Source: Caldatribacterium sp051549785 (GTDB lineage Bacteria; Atribacterota; Atribacteria; Atribacterales; Caldatribacteriaceae). Taken from it: 64,000 nucleotides of DNA. The notes under the pieces were generated by a model. It ran no database searches. It was not told the origin of the DNA and saw only the letters and a list, made by a program, of their open reading frames with translations. The stretch spans positions 434,001 through 498,000 of the forward strand of contig NZ_CP189974.1 of NCBI RefSeq assembly GCF_051549785.1, written 5' to 3'. Shown piece by piece: positions 8,781-16,830 of this stretch; positions within the stretch are counted from its first letter, which is position 1, and each line of letters starts with the position of its first letter. The position numbers were made by a program, and so were the translations under genes.

Positions 8781-9551
8781 TTATGACTCCAAAAAGCGGA
8801 GAATCCGTCGCGCCGCCAGTGCCGAAACCCGGGCAAGACGCGCCTCCACATCTGCCACAACTTCCTCCGCCACCCGCTCTTCCTTCGTCCGGTTCACTAA
8901 AACCCCACATACGGCTCCGGCCCTCAGTCCAAACACCCTGGCGAGCACAAAAAGCGTTGCCACCTCCATCTCGTAGTTCAGCACTCTGAGTGCCTGCCAC
9001 TCCCTGAGGCTTCCCTGGAGACTCCGGGGAACATACCGGGAGAACGTATCGTACCGTTCCTGTCCCGGGTAGAACGTCGCCGAAGAACAGGTGATGCCCA
9101 GGTGGTACGGAACCCCCGCTTCCTCACAGGCCTCCTGAAGGAACACCACCGTCCTCCAGTCTGAAACCGCGGGGTACTCCACCGGGGCGTAATGGAGGGA
9201 GGCTCCATCAAGGCGAACCGCGCCTTCGCTCACGACAAGGTCCCCCACCGCAATATCCGGCTGAATCGCCCCACAGGTCCCCACCCGGATAAACCACCGA
9301 ATCCCCAGACGGGCCAGCTCCTCAACGGCAATACTCAGAGAAGGTCCCCCAATACCCGTTGAGACCACAAGGATTTTCCCTTCCTCCCCCACGGATAGAG
9401 CGCTTTTGAACTCCCGGTGAACGGCAAGAATCCTCACCTCTCCAAAGGCCCGGGCCAGAACCTCAACCCGCTCCGGAGCCCCGGGAAGGAGCGCAAGGTG
9501 CACGTCCTCCACATCTTTTGCAGTAAGTGCCAGATGGTATGCCCGGTACAT
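8781..9551 (-). CDS. udp: Uridine phosphorylase
   Basis: This enzyme cleaves uridine (or related nucleosides) with phosphate to uracil and ribose-1-phosphate for pyrimidine salvage. The 256-residue protein is strikingly close to enterobacterial Udp: HREFKSA, STGIGGPSLSIAVEELA, RVGTCGAIQP, RLDGASLHYAPVEYPAV, TFYPGQERYDT and NYEMEVATLF cover the phosphate, base and ribose contacts. The ATG at 9551 lies eight bases from GGAGG; a GTG nine bases earlier overlaps that site and is less likely. It heads a minus-strand operon and is divergent from a uridine-kinase-like gene only 53 bases away, which links both to pyrimidine salvage. Confidence 0.95.
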   Translation of the reverse strand: MYRAYHLALTAKDVEDVHLALLPGAPERVEVLARAFGEVRILAVHREFKSALSVGEEGKILVVSTGIGGPSLSIAVEELARLGIRWFIRVGTCGAIQPDIAVGDLVVSEGAVRLDGASLHYAPVEYPAVSDWRTVVFLQEACEEAGVPYHLGITCSSATFYPGQERYDTFSRYVPRSLQGSLREWQALRVLNYEMEVATLFVLARVFGLRAGAVCGVLVNRTKEERVAEEVVADVEARLARVSALAARRILRFLES

Positions 9552-9604
9552 CGCCTTCACCTCCTCTCTATTTTCGGATAAAATACAAAAAAGGAGAAGA
9601 GGCC

Positions 9605-11230
9605 ATGGAATGCCGGATCACGCTCGGAGACGGAACGACCACTCTTGCAGCACCCGGGGAAACGCTTGAAGACGTCATCAGGCGAGTGTACCCGGAAAAG
9701 TACCGTTCCTTCCTTGCGGCACAACTCGACGGAGAAATCGTTGACCTCGGTAGCCGGGTGGAACAGGACCACGCGGTGGTCTTCTTCCCTTTCGGGCACC
9801 CTGAAGGACGGCGAACCTACATCCGGAGCCTGCTTTTCCTTTTAAGCTACGCCGTATCCCTGGTCCTTCCTGGGAAGAGGCTCCGCGTCCTCCACTCCAT
9901 GAGCGATGGGCTCTTCTGTGAAGTTGAGGGTGCCGAGCACAACCTCTCGGAACTCCTCGAGACCGTCGAGAAGGTCATGCGGGAAACCATCGCCCAGGAC
10001 CTCCCTATTGAGCGGGAAGTGGTCAACTGGGAAAAAGCCATCCACATTTACACCCGCAGAGGACGGGAAGACGTGGTGCGGCTTTTCCGTTACCTGAGAA
10101 CCCCGGCCGTGACCCTGTACCGCCTTGGCGACTTCTACGACCATTACTACGGTCCCCTCTGCCCCCGAACAGGGTACCTCACCTCCTTCGGTTTTGTCGT
10201 TGTCCCTCCGGGGTTCATCGTCCAGTTCCCCAAAGACGACACAGGAAAGCTCCCACCGTTCGTCTTTCGCCCAAAGCTCTTTAGCGCCTTCAAAGAGGCG
10301 GCGCAGTGGGGGAAAATCATGAACATCGAGAACGTGGGAGAGCTGAACGAGGCCATCGCCCGGGGAGAGGGGAAGGAAATCATCGCCATCGCCGAGGCGC
10401 TCCATGAAAAAAAGATTGCCCAGATTGCGGACCTCATCACCCAGCGCAAGGGAAGCCTGAAGCTCGTGCTCATTGCTGGCCCTTCGTCCTCGGGGAAAAC
10501 AACTTTCACCCGGAGGCTCTATACGCAGCTTCGGGTTAACGGTTGGAGGCCCATCACCATCTCCCTTGACGACTACTTCCTCTCCCGCCACGAACTCCAG
10601 GGCTCCGTCCAGGACTACGAGAGCCCCGAAGCGCTGGATCTTGAACTCTTCAAGGAACAGCTGCTGCTCCTTGTCGCAGGAAAGGAAGTCGAAATCCCCC
10701 GCTACAACTTCATCACCGGAACACGGGAACCCCGGGGGATTCGCAGCCGCCTCGAAAAAGACGGCATCATCCTCGTTGAGGGGCTCCACGCTCTGAACCC
10801 CCGGCTCTCCCAGGACATCCCGGAAGAGGAGAAGTTCAAAATCTACGTCAGCGCCCTCACCACCCTCAACATCGACGACCACAACCGTATCCCCACTACC
10901 GACTGCCGGCTCATCCGCCGGATCGTGCGGGACAGCCAGTTCCGTGGAAGTAAGGCCGAGGAGGTCTTTGCCACCTGGCCGAAGGTTCGGGCCGGTGAGG
11001 AAAGGTACATTTTCCCCTACCAGGAAGAGGCCGACGTTATGTTCAATTCTTCGCTCATTTACGAGTTTTGTATCCTCCGCCAGTACGCCGAGGCACTCCT
11101 GCGGGCCATCACCCCTGAGAGTCCGAGTTACCTCGAGGCCTACCGCCTGTATTCCTTCCTCAATCACTTCATGCTCCTCAACCCGTCCTTTGTCCCCTCA
11201 AACTCCATCCTTCGGGAGTTCATCGGCTGA
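9605..11230 (+). CDS. TGS-domain uridine-kinase-like nucleoside kinase
   Basis: This protein of about 541 residues has three parts. It opens with a small TGS-like ubiquitin fold (residues 1-65, sequence around LGDGTTTLAAPGETLED). A middle region resembles the threonyl-tRNA synthetase second additional domain, including HSMSDGLFCEVEG. The C-terminal P-loop kinase domain has IAGPSSSGKTTFTRRL, SLDDYFL, FLVEG-like IILVEGLHALNP and RRIVRDSQFRG. Such proteins are usually annotated as uridine kinase or phosphoribulokinase-family. The ATG at 9605 has AAGGAGAAGAGG ahead of it. It is divergent from udp and its 3' end overlaps the converging nuclease gene by 33 bases. The kinase fold is sure; the physiological substrate is inferred. 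Confidence 0.88.
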   Translation: MECRITLGDGTTTLAAPGETLEDVIRRVYPEKYRSFLAAQLDGEIVDLGSRVEQDHAVVFFPFGHPEGRRTYIRSLLFLLSYAVSLVLPGKRLRVLHSMSDGLFCEVEGAEHNLSELLETVEKVMRETIAQDLPIEREVVNWEKAIHIYTRRGREDVVRLFRYLRTPAVTLYRLGDFYDHYYGPLCPRTGYLTSFGFVVVPPGFIVQFPKDDTGKLPPFVFRPKLFSAFKEAAQWGKIMNIENVGELNEAIARGEGKEIIAIAEALHEKKIAQIADLITQRKGSLKLVLIAGPSSSGKTTFTRRLYTQLRVNGWRPITISLDDYFLSRHELQGSVQDYESPEALDLELFKEQLLLLVAGKEVEIPRYNFITGTREPRGIRSRLEKDGIILVEGLHALNPRLSQDIPEEEKFKIYVSALTTLNIDDHNRIPTTDCRLIRRIVRDSQFRGSKAEEVFATWPKVRAGEERYIFPYQEEADVMFNSSLIYEFCILRQYAEALLRAITPESPSYLEAYRLYSFLNHFMLLNPSFVPSNSILREFIG

Positions 11231-12754
11231 GGTGCTCCGTCGTCCGGCCTCCTCAAGAAGGATCAGAGCCGACTGCAGGAGGACTTCGCTTTCCCGGGCG
11301 AGGGTTCTTTCGCGGAGTTTCTGAATCTCCCTCTCAAGCCTCTTGATGATGTCTTCCTTTTCGGGCATCTGGGGAACGGCCACAACGGTCCTCCGGGGGA
11401 GGTCCACGGTGTCCCCAAAGGCAGGGACTATAGCCTCAAAACCTTTCTTGCGCAGAGCCTGGGCAAAGGCCTCCGCAATCTCCTCTTCTCCATGGGTGAC
11501 GAGAAAAACGGGACGGCTCTTGAAATACCCCACCCACCGGAGGAGGTCCTCCTGGTCTCCATGGGCGGAAAAGCCGTTGATGGTGGCGATACGGGCCCGA
11601 ACGGCAATGTCCTCATCGAAGATGTGGACGAGCTTTGCCCCATCAACCAGTGCCCGTCCCAGCGTCCCCCGGGACTGGAAGCCCACAAAGACCACGGTGG
11701 TCGTTGCTTTAAAGAGGTTGTGCTTCAGGTGATGGAGAATGCGCCCACCCGTGCACATGCCGCTTCCTGCGAGGATAATGGCGTGGTCAAGGTCGTTCAA
11801 GGCCTTCGACTCCTCAGGGGTGGTGACGTAGGTCAAACCCGGAAACCCAAAGGGATTGTCTTCCTGAAGATGGAGTCTCTCCAGCTCCCCTGAGAGGAGG
11901 TGCCGGTACTTGAGGTAGATGTCGGTTGTTTGCTTCCCCAGAGGGCTGTCAAAGTACACCGGGCAATGCAACCCTATAGAGTCCCGGAGCAGGCGAATCT
12001 CGTAAAGGACCCGCTGGGCCCGGTCCACCACAAAGGTGGGGATGAGGACCTTGCCGCAGGTCCCCATGGCGTCCTGCATGACCTGGGCGAACTCTCTCCG
12101 GGTTTCCTCAAGGGTTTTGTGGCGGCGATTCCCGTAAGTCGACTCTATAACCACAAAGTCGGCTTCCTCAACAATCGGGGGAGAGCCCTCCATGACGTTT
12201 CCGAACTGCCCGATGTCCCCCGAAAAAACCACCTTTGTCCCTTCACCCCAGACCTCAAGCACCGCAGCCCCGAGGATATGGGCGGCATCCCGGAAGACGA
12301 ACGTCACGCCTTTTTCCTCGGCAATTTCGTCGTATCCCACTGGCTCGAAGAGTCCCAGGGCTCTTTCCACTTCCTCTTCCCCGAAAAGCGGAGCAATCTC
12401 CGGCTTTCCCGAGCGCCTCCGGCGACGGTTCTCCCGTTCCACTTCCTCTCTCATGAGCTTTACGGTGTCGTAGAAGAGAATCCGACAGAGCTCTATGGTG
12501 GGAAGGGTGGCGTAGATTTTCCCCCGGAAACCTTCCCGGACAAGGAGAGGAATTCTCCCCGAGTGGTCCAGGTGGGCATGGGTGAGGAGGACAAAGTCGA
12601 TGTCCCGGGGAACAAAGGGGAAGGGTGGCGCATTCCGGTTTCTTTCCCCTCCTTGGAACATGCCACAGTCAACGAGGAAGGTGACGTCTTTCCCCCGAAC
12701 AAGGGAACAAGAGCCGGTCACTTCACGGGTGGCGCCAAAGAAAGTGATTTCCAC
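11198..12754 (-). CDS. Beta-CASP metallo-beta-lactamase RNA nuclease
   Basis: This is a zinc-dependent RNA-processing nuclease of the CPSF73/Ysh1-like bacterial family, 518 residues. Key motifs are FLVDCGMFQGG, the metal-binding HAHLDHSGRIP, a later histidine in AAHILGAAVL, an aspartate in VFSGDIG, and beta-CASP motifs around ESTYGNRRH, LAGSGMCTGGRILHHLKHN and the terminal histidine in NGFSAHGDQEDL. A helical basic tail (about 60 residues) follows. The GTG start overlaps the galU stop (TAGTG), so it is coupled to galU at the end of the long xylB-to-nuclease operon. RNA target unknown. Confidence 0.92.
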   Translation of the reverse strand: MEITFFGATREVTGSCSLVRGKDVTFLVDCGMFQGGERNRNAPPFPFVPRDIDFVLLTHAHLDHSGRIPLLVREGFRGKIYATLPTIELCRILFYDTVKLMREEVERENRRRRRSGKPEIAPLFGEEEVERALGLFEPVGYDEIAEEKGVTFVFRDAAHILGAAVLEVWGEGTKVVFSGDIGQFGNVMEGSPPIVEEADFVVIESTYGNRRHKTLEETRREFAQVMQDAMGTCGKVLIPTFVVDRAQRVLYEIRLLRDSIGLHCPVYFDSPLGKQTTDIYLKYRHLLSGELERLHLQEDNPFGFPGLTYVTTPEESKALNDLDHAIILAGSGMCTGGRILHHLKHNLFKATTTVVFVGFQSRGTLGRALVDGAKLVHIFDEDIAVRARIATINGFSAHGDQEDLLRWVGYFKSRPVFLVTHGEEEIAEAFAQALRKKGFEAIVPAFGDTVDLPRRTVVAVPQMPEKEDIIKRLEREIQKLRERTLARESEVLLQSALILLEEAGRRSTSADELPKDGV

Positions 12755-13635
12755 TACACAAGCCCCCTCTCCACAAGGTCTCGAAGGAAAGCCCGAAACT
12801 CCGGTGCCAGGTCTTCCCGGCGCAGGGCAAAGGCCACGTTGGCCTTGAGGTAGCCGATTTTACTCCCCACTCCGAAGTACTCCCCCGCAAAGCGATACCC
12901 GTATACCGGTTCTTTCTCAAGAAGCCTCCGGATGGCATCGGTGAGTTGAACCTCTCCGCCTTTCCCAGGAGGGGTCTGTGCCAGGGCGTCGAAAATCGAG
13001 GGGGACAGGATGTACCGCCCCACCACCGCAAGGGTTGAGGGCGCTTCCTCGGGTTCCGGCTTTTCCACAAGATCCTCAATGGCATACAGTCGGGGGGCAA
13101 TCTCCCTCCCCTTCACAATCCCCCACTGGGCTACCTCCTCTCTTGGAACCTCGATGAGGGCTACGTAGACCCCGGGACGGTCCGAGAAAAGGCGAAGCAT
13201 CTGGGCAAGACAGGGGGTTTCACTCACGATGATGTCATCAGGAAGAAGGACGGCAAAGGGCTCTTCTCCCACGAAGGCTTTCGCCTGCCACACGGCATCG
13301 CCAAGACCCCGAGGGGATTTCTGCCGGACGTAGAAGATGTGAGCGGAGTTCCCCACCCCGCGGATTTCCTCAAGGAGGTGTTCCTTGCCCCGGTTTTTGA
13401 GCTCCTGCTCAAGCTCCACCGCAAAGTCAAAGTAGTCCTCAATCGCCCGTTTCCCCCGCCCGGTCACAAAAAGCAGGTTCTCAATACCCGACGCCACAGC
13501 CTCCTCCACCACGTACTGGACTGCCGGCCGATCCACAATGGGGAGCATTTCCTTGGGCTGGGTTTTGGTCGCCGGCAAAAGCCGCACTCCAAGCCCCGCC
13601 ACCGGAAGCACCGCTTTGCTAATCTTTCGTTCCAT
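12754..13635 (-). CDS. galU: UTP-glucose-1-phosphate uridylyltransferase
   Basis: GalU makes UDP-glucose from UTP and glucose-1-phosphate for glycan and surface polysaccharide synthesis. The protein (293 residues) carries the nucleotide-binding motif AVLPVAGLGVRLLPATK, the PKEMLPIVDRPAVQYVVEEA segment, VLLPDDIIV, VEKPEPEEAPS, and GKGGEVQLTDAI. The ATG at 13635 follows a G-rich ribosome binding site (GGGGGGAG). Its start overlaps the DUF5317 gene by 17 bases and its stop overlaps the nuclease start. Confidence 0.95.
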   Translation of the reverse strand: MERKISKAVLPVAGLGVRLLPATKTQPKEMLPIVDRPAVQYVVEEAVASGIENLLFVTGRGKRAIEDYFDFAVELEQELKNRGKEHLLEEIRGVGNSAHIFYVRQKSPRGLGDAVWQAKAFVGEEPFAVLLPDDIIVSETPCLAQMLRLFSDRPGVYVALIEVPREEVAQWGIVKGREIAPRLYAIEDLVEKPEPEEAPSTLAVVGRYILSPSIFDALAQTPPGKGGEVQLTDAIRRLLEKEPVYGYRFAGEYFGVGSKIGYLKANVAFALRREDLAPEFRAFLRDLVERGLV

Positions 13636-14170
13636 CCTCTCCCCCCTTCCGGAGGTAATGGAAGAGCACCAGGAAAATCCCGACCCCCAGGAGGTAATCT
13701 CCGATACTCGCCACGAAGGCCCGACGAAAAACGAAAGAGCAATACGGGATAACATCCCCGAGGAAGTTCAGGCGGGTCGAGGGACTCATGAGGACATACT
13801 CCGGGTAACGACCTGCCCTGAGGTGCCCGGCGATGGTCACAAGGCCAAGACGCTCGGCGACTTCAGCCGAGGCAGGCATTCGTCCCCCGTTGGCAAGGAC
13901 CACAAGGAAATTCAGGAAGGCTCCCAGGCTCACGAGAGGCATCCCGAAAAGCCGAATCCCAAGAATCGTCCCTGCAAAAACGAGGGCCATGCCGAAGGTC
14001 TGCAAAAGAGGAACGAAGCTCGCCCGAAGGCCAAAGGCGGCAAAGCGAACGCCGAATCCTGCCACCACCACCCAGAAAAACGGTAACGGCACCCGGGAAA
14101 GTCGCGTGAGCTTCCCACCAGAAAGCAACCCAAGGAGGAGTCCAGCGAGGAAAAAGTCAAGGAGAATCAC
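13619..14170 (-). CDS. DUF5317-like integral membrane protein
   Basis: This small inner-membrane protein (about 183 residues) has five or six hydrophobic helices and no catalytic motif that I recognise. The conserved core (NGGRMPAS, RLNFLGDVIP and the late GDYLLGVG segment) matches the DUF5317 family, which often neighbours HD-GYP regulators. The GTG at 14170 gives a 14-base overlap with the HD-GYP gene upstream, and the 3' end overlaps galU by 17 bases, so the three are translated together. Function unknown; co-operation with the HD-GYP partner is inference from coupling. Confidence 0.75.
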   Translation of the reverse strand: MILLDFFLAGLLLGLLSGGKLTRLSRVPLPFFWVVVAGFGVRFAAFGLRASFVPLLQTFGMALVFAGTILGIRLFGMPLVSLGAFLNFLVVLANGGRMPASAEVAERLGLVTIAGHLRAGRYPEYVLMSPSTRLNFLGDVIPYCSFVFRRAFVASIGDYLLGVGIFLVLFHYLRKGGEDGTKD

Positions 14171-15401
14171 GGTGCCATGCTCCCGAAAGGACGAGGTCTT
14201 TGAGAACTGCAAGGATTTTAGGGTCGAAGTGCCCCTCTTCTTCGTTCTCCATGATTTCCAGCGCCTCATCTACCGTGTATGCCCTCCGGTAGGGGCGTTC
14301 CGAGGTTAAGGCGTCGAAGACATCGGCAACGGCCACAATCCGGGCCTCAAGGGGAATCTCCTCCATTTTTCGACCCTCCGGGTACCCATGGCCGTTGCAG
14401 CGCTCATGGTGCGTGAGGATGATTTCCGCTACCCGCCGCAAGAAATCCACATCCTTCACAATCCGGTACCCGATGAGAGGGTGTTCCCGGATGACCCGGT
14501 ACTCCTCGGGGCTCAGCTTCCCGGGTTTACTCAAAATGGCATCGGTGATGCCGATTTTCCCCACGTCGTGGAGAATGGCGGCGTACTCGATGACCTCTTT
14601 CTCCCTCCCCGAAAGGTTCAGGCGGTCGGCAATACAAAGGGCGAGCTGGGCCACCCGGGCAGAGTGTCCCCGGGTGTAGGGGTCCTTGGCGTCCACTGCC
14701 GCGGTAAGGGCCCGCAGAAGCTCAAGGTGCATTCTCTTTGTGTCCACGAAGAGCTTGAAGGAGTACCGGGCCACAAGAAGGGGCAGGAAGAAGAGGGCGA
14801 TACCCACATAGCCTACGTAGCTATAGACAAAGTACAGGAGAAGGGAAAAAGGGAAGAGAGCAAAGTACTGGAACAGAATACCGCTGATATCCCGCTTCCA
14901 GAGGAGGAAAAGAGGAGTCCTGCTTGCGAAGGATACCGCCCCAAGGACCAGAAGGAAATTGGAGAAGAAGAAGACACCTATGGAAGTCCCAACCGCAAGG
15001 TAAAAGAGGGGTTCATTCCAGTGGAAACCGTACCCCCCCAGGCGCTCGAAGACAAGACCAGAGAGGAAAGCCGAAATGGCGTACTGGGCACCGTTGAAAA
15101 GGCTTTTGTACCATCGGGACTTCAAAGTTCCAAAAAATGCCGCCACAAAGGCGATGAGAGTAGCCAAAAAGGGTGAGGAAAGAAGGATTACAGCGTAAAG
15201 AGGAGCAAAGCTCACTGAGATGGCCGCCTCAGGCCGCAGGTACACCGGGAGGAGTTCCGCTACAAGAGTCAAGATGGTGAAAGTTACAAAGAGCGAGAAA
15301 AGGTGAGGCGACCAGGAAAGGCGAAGAACAGAAAATCCCAGAATTCCAAGGCCCACCCCAATGACACAACACAGATAGAAAAAAAATACCAAACGCTTCA
15401 T
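14157..15401 (-). CDS. Membrane-anchored HD-GYP domain protein
   Basis: This protein of about 414 residues has seven or eight membrane helices in residues 1-225 (an MASE-like sensor region) followed by a cytoplasmic HD-GYP phosphodiesterase domain. That domain shows KDPYTRGHSARV, the metal pair ILHDVGKIGI, REHPLIGYRI and the GYP motif HHERCNGHGYPEG. HD-GYP enzymes degrade cyclic-di-GMP or related dinucleotides. The usual HHExxDGxGYP has asparagine instead of aspartate here, so activity may be altered. The ATG at 15401 is preferred; its AAGGG ribosome binding site is part of a small hairpin. It overlaps the DUF5317 gene. Confidence 0.9.
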   Translation of the reverse strand: MKRLVFFFYLCCVIGVGLGILGFSVLRLSWSPHLFSLFVTFTILTLVAELLPVYLRPEAAISVSFAPLYAVILLSSPFLATLIAFVAAFFGTLKSRWYKSLFNGAQYAISAFLSGLVFERLGGYGFHWNEPLFYLAVGTSIGVFFFSNFLLVLGAVSFASRTPLFLLWKRDISGILFQYFALFPFSLLLYFVYSYVGYVGIALFFLPLLVARYSFKLFVDTKRMHLELLRALTAAVDAKDPYTRGHSARVAQLALCIADRLNLSGREKEVIEYAAILHDVGKIGITDAILSKPGKLSPEEYRVIREHPLIGYRIVKDVDFLRRVAEIILTHHERCNGHGYPEGRKMEEIPLEARIVAVADVFDALTSERPYRRAYTVDEALEIMENEEEGHFDPKILAVLKDLVLSGAWHRDSP

Positions 15402-15406
15402 CAACG

Positions 15407-15422
15407 CCACCCTTCAGGGTGG
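15407..15422 (-). promoter_or_regulatory. Hairpin covering the HD-GYP ribosome binding site
   Basis: A 6-bp perfect stem (15407-15412 with 15417-15422) closes a tetraloop and includes the GGGTGG that would serve as the ribosome binding site of the HD-GYP gene. It could lower translation unless opened by upstream translation or heat. This is seen in sequence; the effect is inferred. Confidence 0.4.
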
Positions 15423-15444
15423 GCCAACAGGGAAGGTCAAAGGT

Positions 15445-15522
15445 TTATCTCCAGGTCAAACCAGCCCCGCTGGCGAGGATGATGGCCAGCAGGCCAAGGA
15501 GCACGCTCAGGACCTTCGCCAT
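15445..15522 (-). CDS. 25-residue single-pass membrane peptide
   Basis: This is a very short gene between the conserved unknown protein and the HD-GYP gene. It starts with ATG at 15522 behind an excellent GGAGGG site six bases away and ends with TAA at 15445. The product begins MAKVLSVLLGLLAIILASG and ends GLTWR, so almost the whole chain is one hydrophobic helix with a basic end. It resembles the N-terminal part of a family of small membrane proteins with a VLS-LLGLLAIIL start that I remember from thermophiles, but it is shorter. It might be a regulator or subunit of the neighbouring membrane HD-GYP protein. The strong ribosome binding site and fit to the gap are the only support. Confidence 0.5.
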   Translation of the reverse strand: MAKVLSVLLGLLAIILASGAGLTWR

Positions 15523-15585
15523 TGTGGACCCTCCTTCATGTGTTTCTCATCCCCTTCCGCTTTTCGGGGATGGCCACCGCTCCGC

Positions 15586-16269
15586 TCATGGTGAAGACGC
15601 TGTTGGCCCACCCTCTTCCTCCTCAAAACGCTCTATGTGGAACACGAGTTTCCGGTTGACGGCATCAAGGGTTGCCCGGGCAACAGCCTCGTAGATATCC
15701 TCCCGCACCAGGGCCGTCCCCACAAGGAGGTCCTCTTCTCTTCTTGCCCCGGGCCGGGCGTAGTCCACAAAAGTCAGGACGACCTCGATGTCTCCAAGCT
15801 GGTGCGTGGAGACGTTATGGAGCACAAAAAGGGTATCCCCCACGATCTGATTGAGGCAGTTGAGCGTCGCCCTGGCAACCAGAAAAGCATGGCTTCGAAC
15901 CCGGGAGGCGCTCTCTGAAGCCACCCCCTTGTAGGTTCGCTCCCCAAGCTTCACCTCAACCTCGACCTGGACGGTGTCAGGGGTCTTCTTCCACCCCAGG
16001 CCCCAGAGAACCAGGCGGGGAACAAACCACCGGGTTTCCCCTTCAAGATCAAAGGTAACGACACTCACTTTCTTGTGGTCCACATCAAGGCCAAAGCGGG
16101 CTTTAAGCAAGGTCTCGATATCCCGGACAAGGAGCTTGGGAGATTTCGTGGGCCGGGCCAGGACGTGGATTTCCTCGATGGCCGTCTCCCCCACAACCCT
16201 GGCATTGAGGACACCTTCAAGGCACTCAATGGCTCTCTCTAAAGCCCGGGTATCGATGCCCTTTGCCAT
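15586..16269 (-). CDS. Conserved protein of unknown function next to hpf
   Basis: This is a soluble protein of 227 residues with no signal peptide or membrane helix. It begins MAKGIDTRALERAIECLEGV, has a first domain to about residue 80 with the conserved-looking KSPKLLVRDIETLLKARFGL and DHKKVSVV, then a second mixed alpha/beta region (residues 95-215) with an internal similarity to itself that I could not resolve. I associate the first motif with a clostridial/thermophile family lacking an assigned role. It lies 3 bases after hpf and ahead of the 25-residue peptide, HD-GYP and DUF5317 genes. I do not assign a function. Confidence 0.75.
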   Translation of the reverse strand: MAKGIDTRALERAIECLEGVLNARVVGETAIEEIHVLARPTKSPKLLVRDIETLLKARFGLDVDHKKVSVVTFDLEGETRWFVPRLVLWGLGWKKTPDTVQVEVEVKLGERTYKGVASESASRVRSHAFLVARATLNCLNQIVGDTLFVLHNVSTHQLGDIEVVLTFVDYARPGARREEDLLVGTALVREDIYEAVARATLDAVNRKLVFHIERFEEEEGGPTASSP

Positions 16270-16272
16270 GGC

Positions 16273-16812
16273 TCAGTAGACAAGGTCGATGAGACCATAA
16301 TTCCCGTCTTTCCTCTTATATACCACCTGGACCTTCTCTTTATCAAGGTCCTTGAAAACGAAAAAGGTGTGCCCCAGGAGTTCCATCTGGAGAATCGCGT
16401 CCTCAAGGCTCATGGGGCGAAGGACGAATTCTTTTACCTTGACCACCCGGTCAGAGACTTTCATTTCCTCCTCGGTCTCACCGGGGATCTCTTCAAGTGC
16501 CACGAGTTCCTCTTTCCTCAAGAGGCCTTTACGCTCGAGTTTCTCCTTGTGGCGCTTCACCTGGCGCTCGAGCTTCTCCAGAACTTCATCAAAGGCCGTT
16601 CTCCAGTCGGGCCCGTCCCCTTCTCCCCGGAGCACCACCCCACTTGCGGTCATGGTGACCTCAACCCTCATTCGTCCACGTTCTGAGTAGAAGTGCACCG
16701 TTGCATCCAAAATGCGCTTGAAGAAACGCTCGAGCTTTGCGAGTTTCTTCGTCACATGGTCCCGGATAAAGTCCGTGATTTCAACGTTTTTCCCTCGCAC
16801 CACGATTTCCAC
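16273..16812 (-). CDS. hpf: Long-form ribosome hibernation promoting factor
   Basis: The long HPF/RaiA type binds in the 30S decoding region and dimerises 70S ribosomes into inactive 100S particles in stationary phase. The 179-residue chain has the N-terminal domain (MEIVVRGKNVEITDFIRDHV to about residue 100, with an arginine/lysine-rich helix) and the C-terminal dimerisation domain starting near VVKVKEFVLRPMSLEDAILQ and ending YKRKDGNYGLIDL, both family hallmarks. The GTG at 16812 has GGGGAGG eight bases upstream. It sits 18 bases after a PfkB gene inside the long sugar-kinase operon, an unusual context. Confidence 0.94.
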   Translation of the reverse strand: MEIVVRGKNVEITDFIRDHVTKKLAKLERFFKRILDATVHFYSERGRMRVEVTMTASGVVLRGEGDGPDWRTAFDEVLEKLERQVKRHKEKLERKGLLRKEELVALEEIPGETEEEMKVSDRVVKVKEFVLRPMSLEDAILQMELLGHTFFVFKDLDKEKVQVVYKRKDGNYGLIDLVY

Positions 16813-16830
16813 CGCTTCAACCTCCCCATC

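Noticed and set aside
9842..11167. 441-codon minus-strand frame opposite the TGS-kinase gene
   Set aside because: Antisense to a gene with a P-loop and conserved motifs; composition typical of reverse-frame GC-rich DNA.
15419..15694. Plus-strand 91-codon frame opposite the small peptide and unknown protein
   Set aside because: It lies across two minus-strand genes with good ribosome binding sites; its own start has none.
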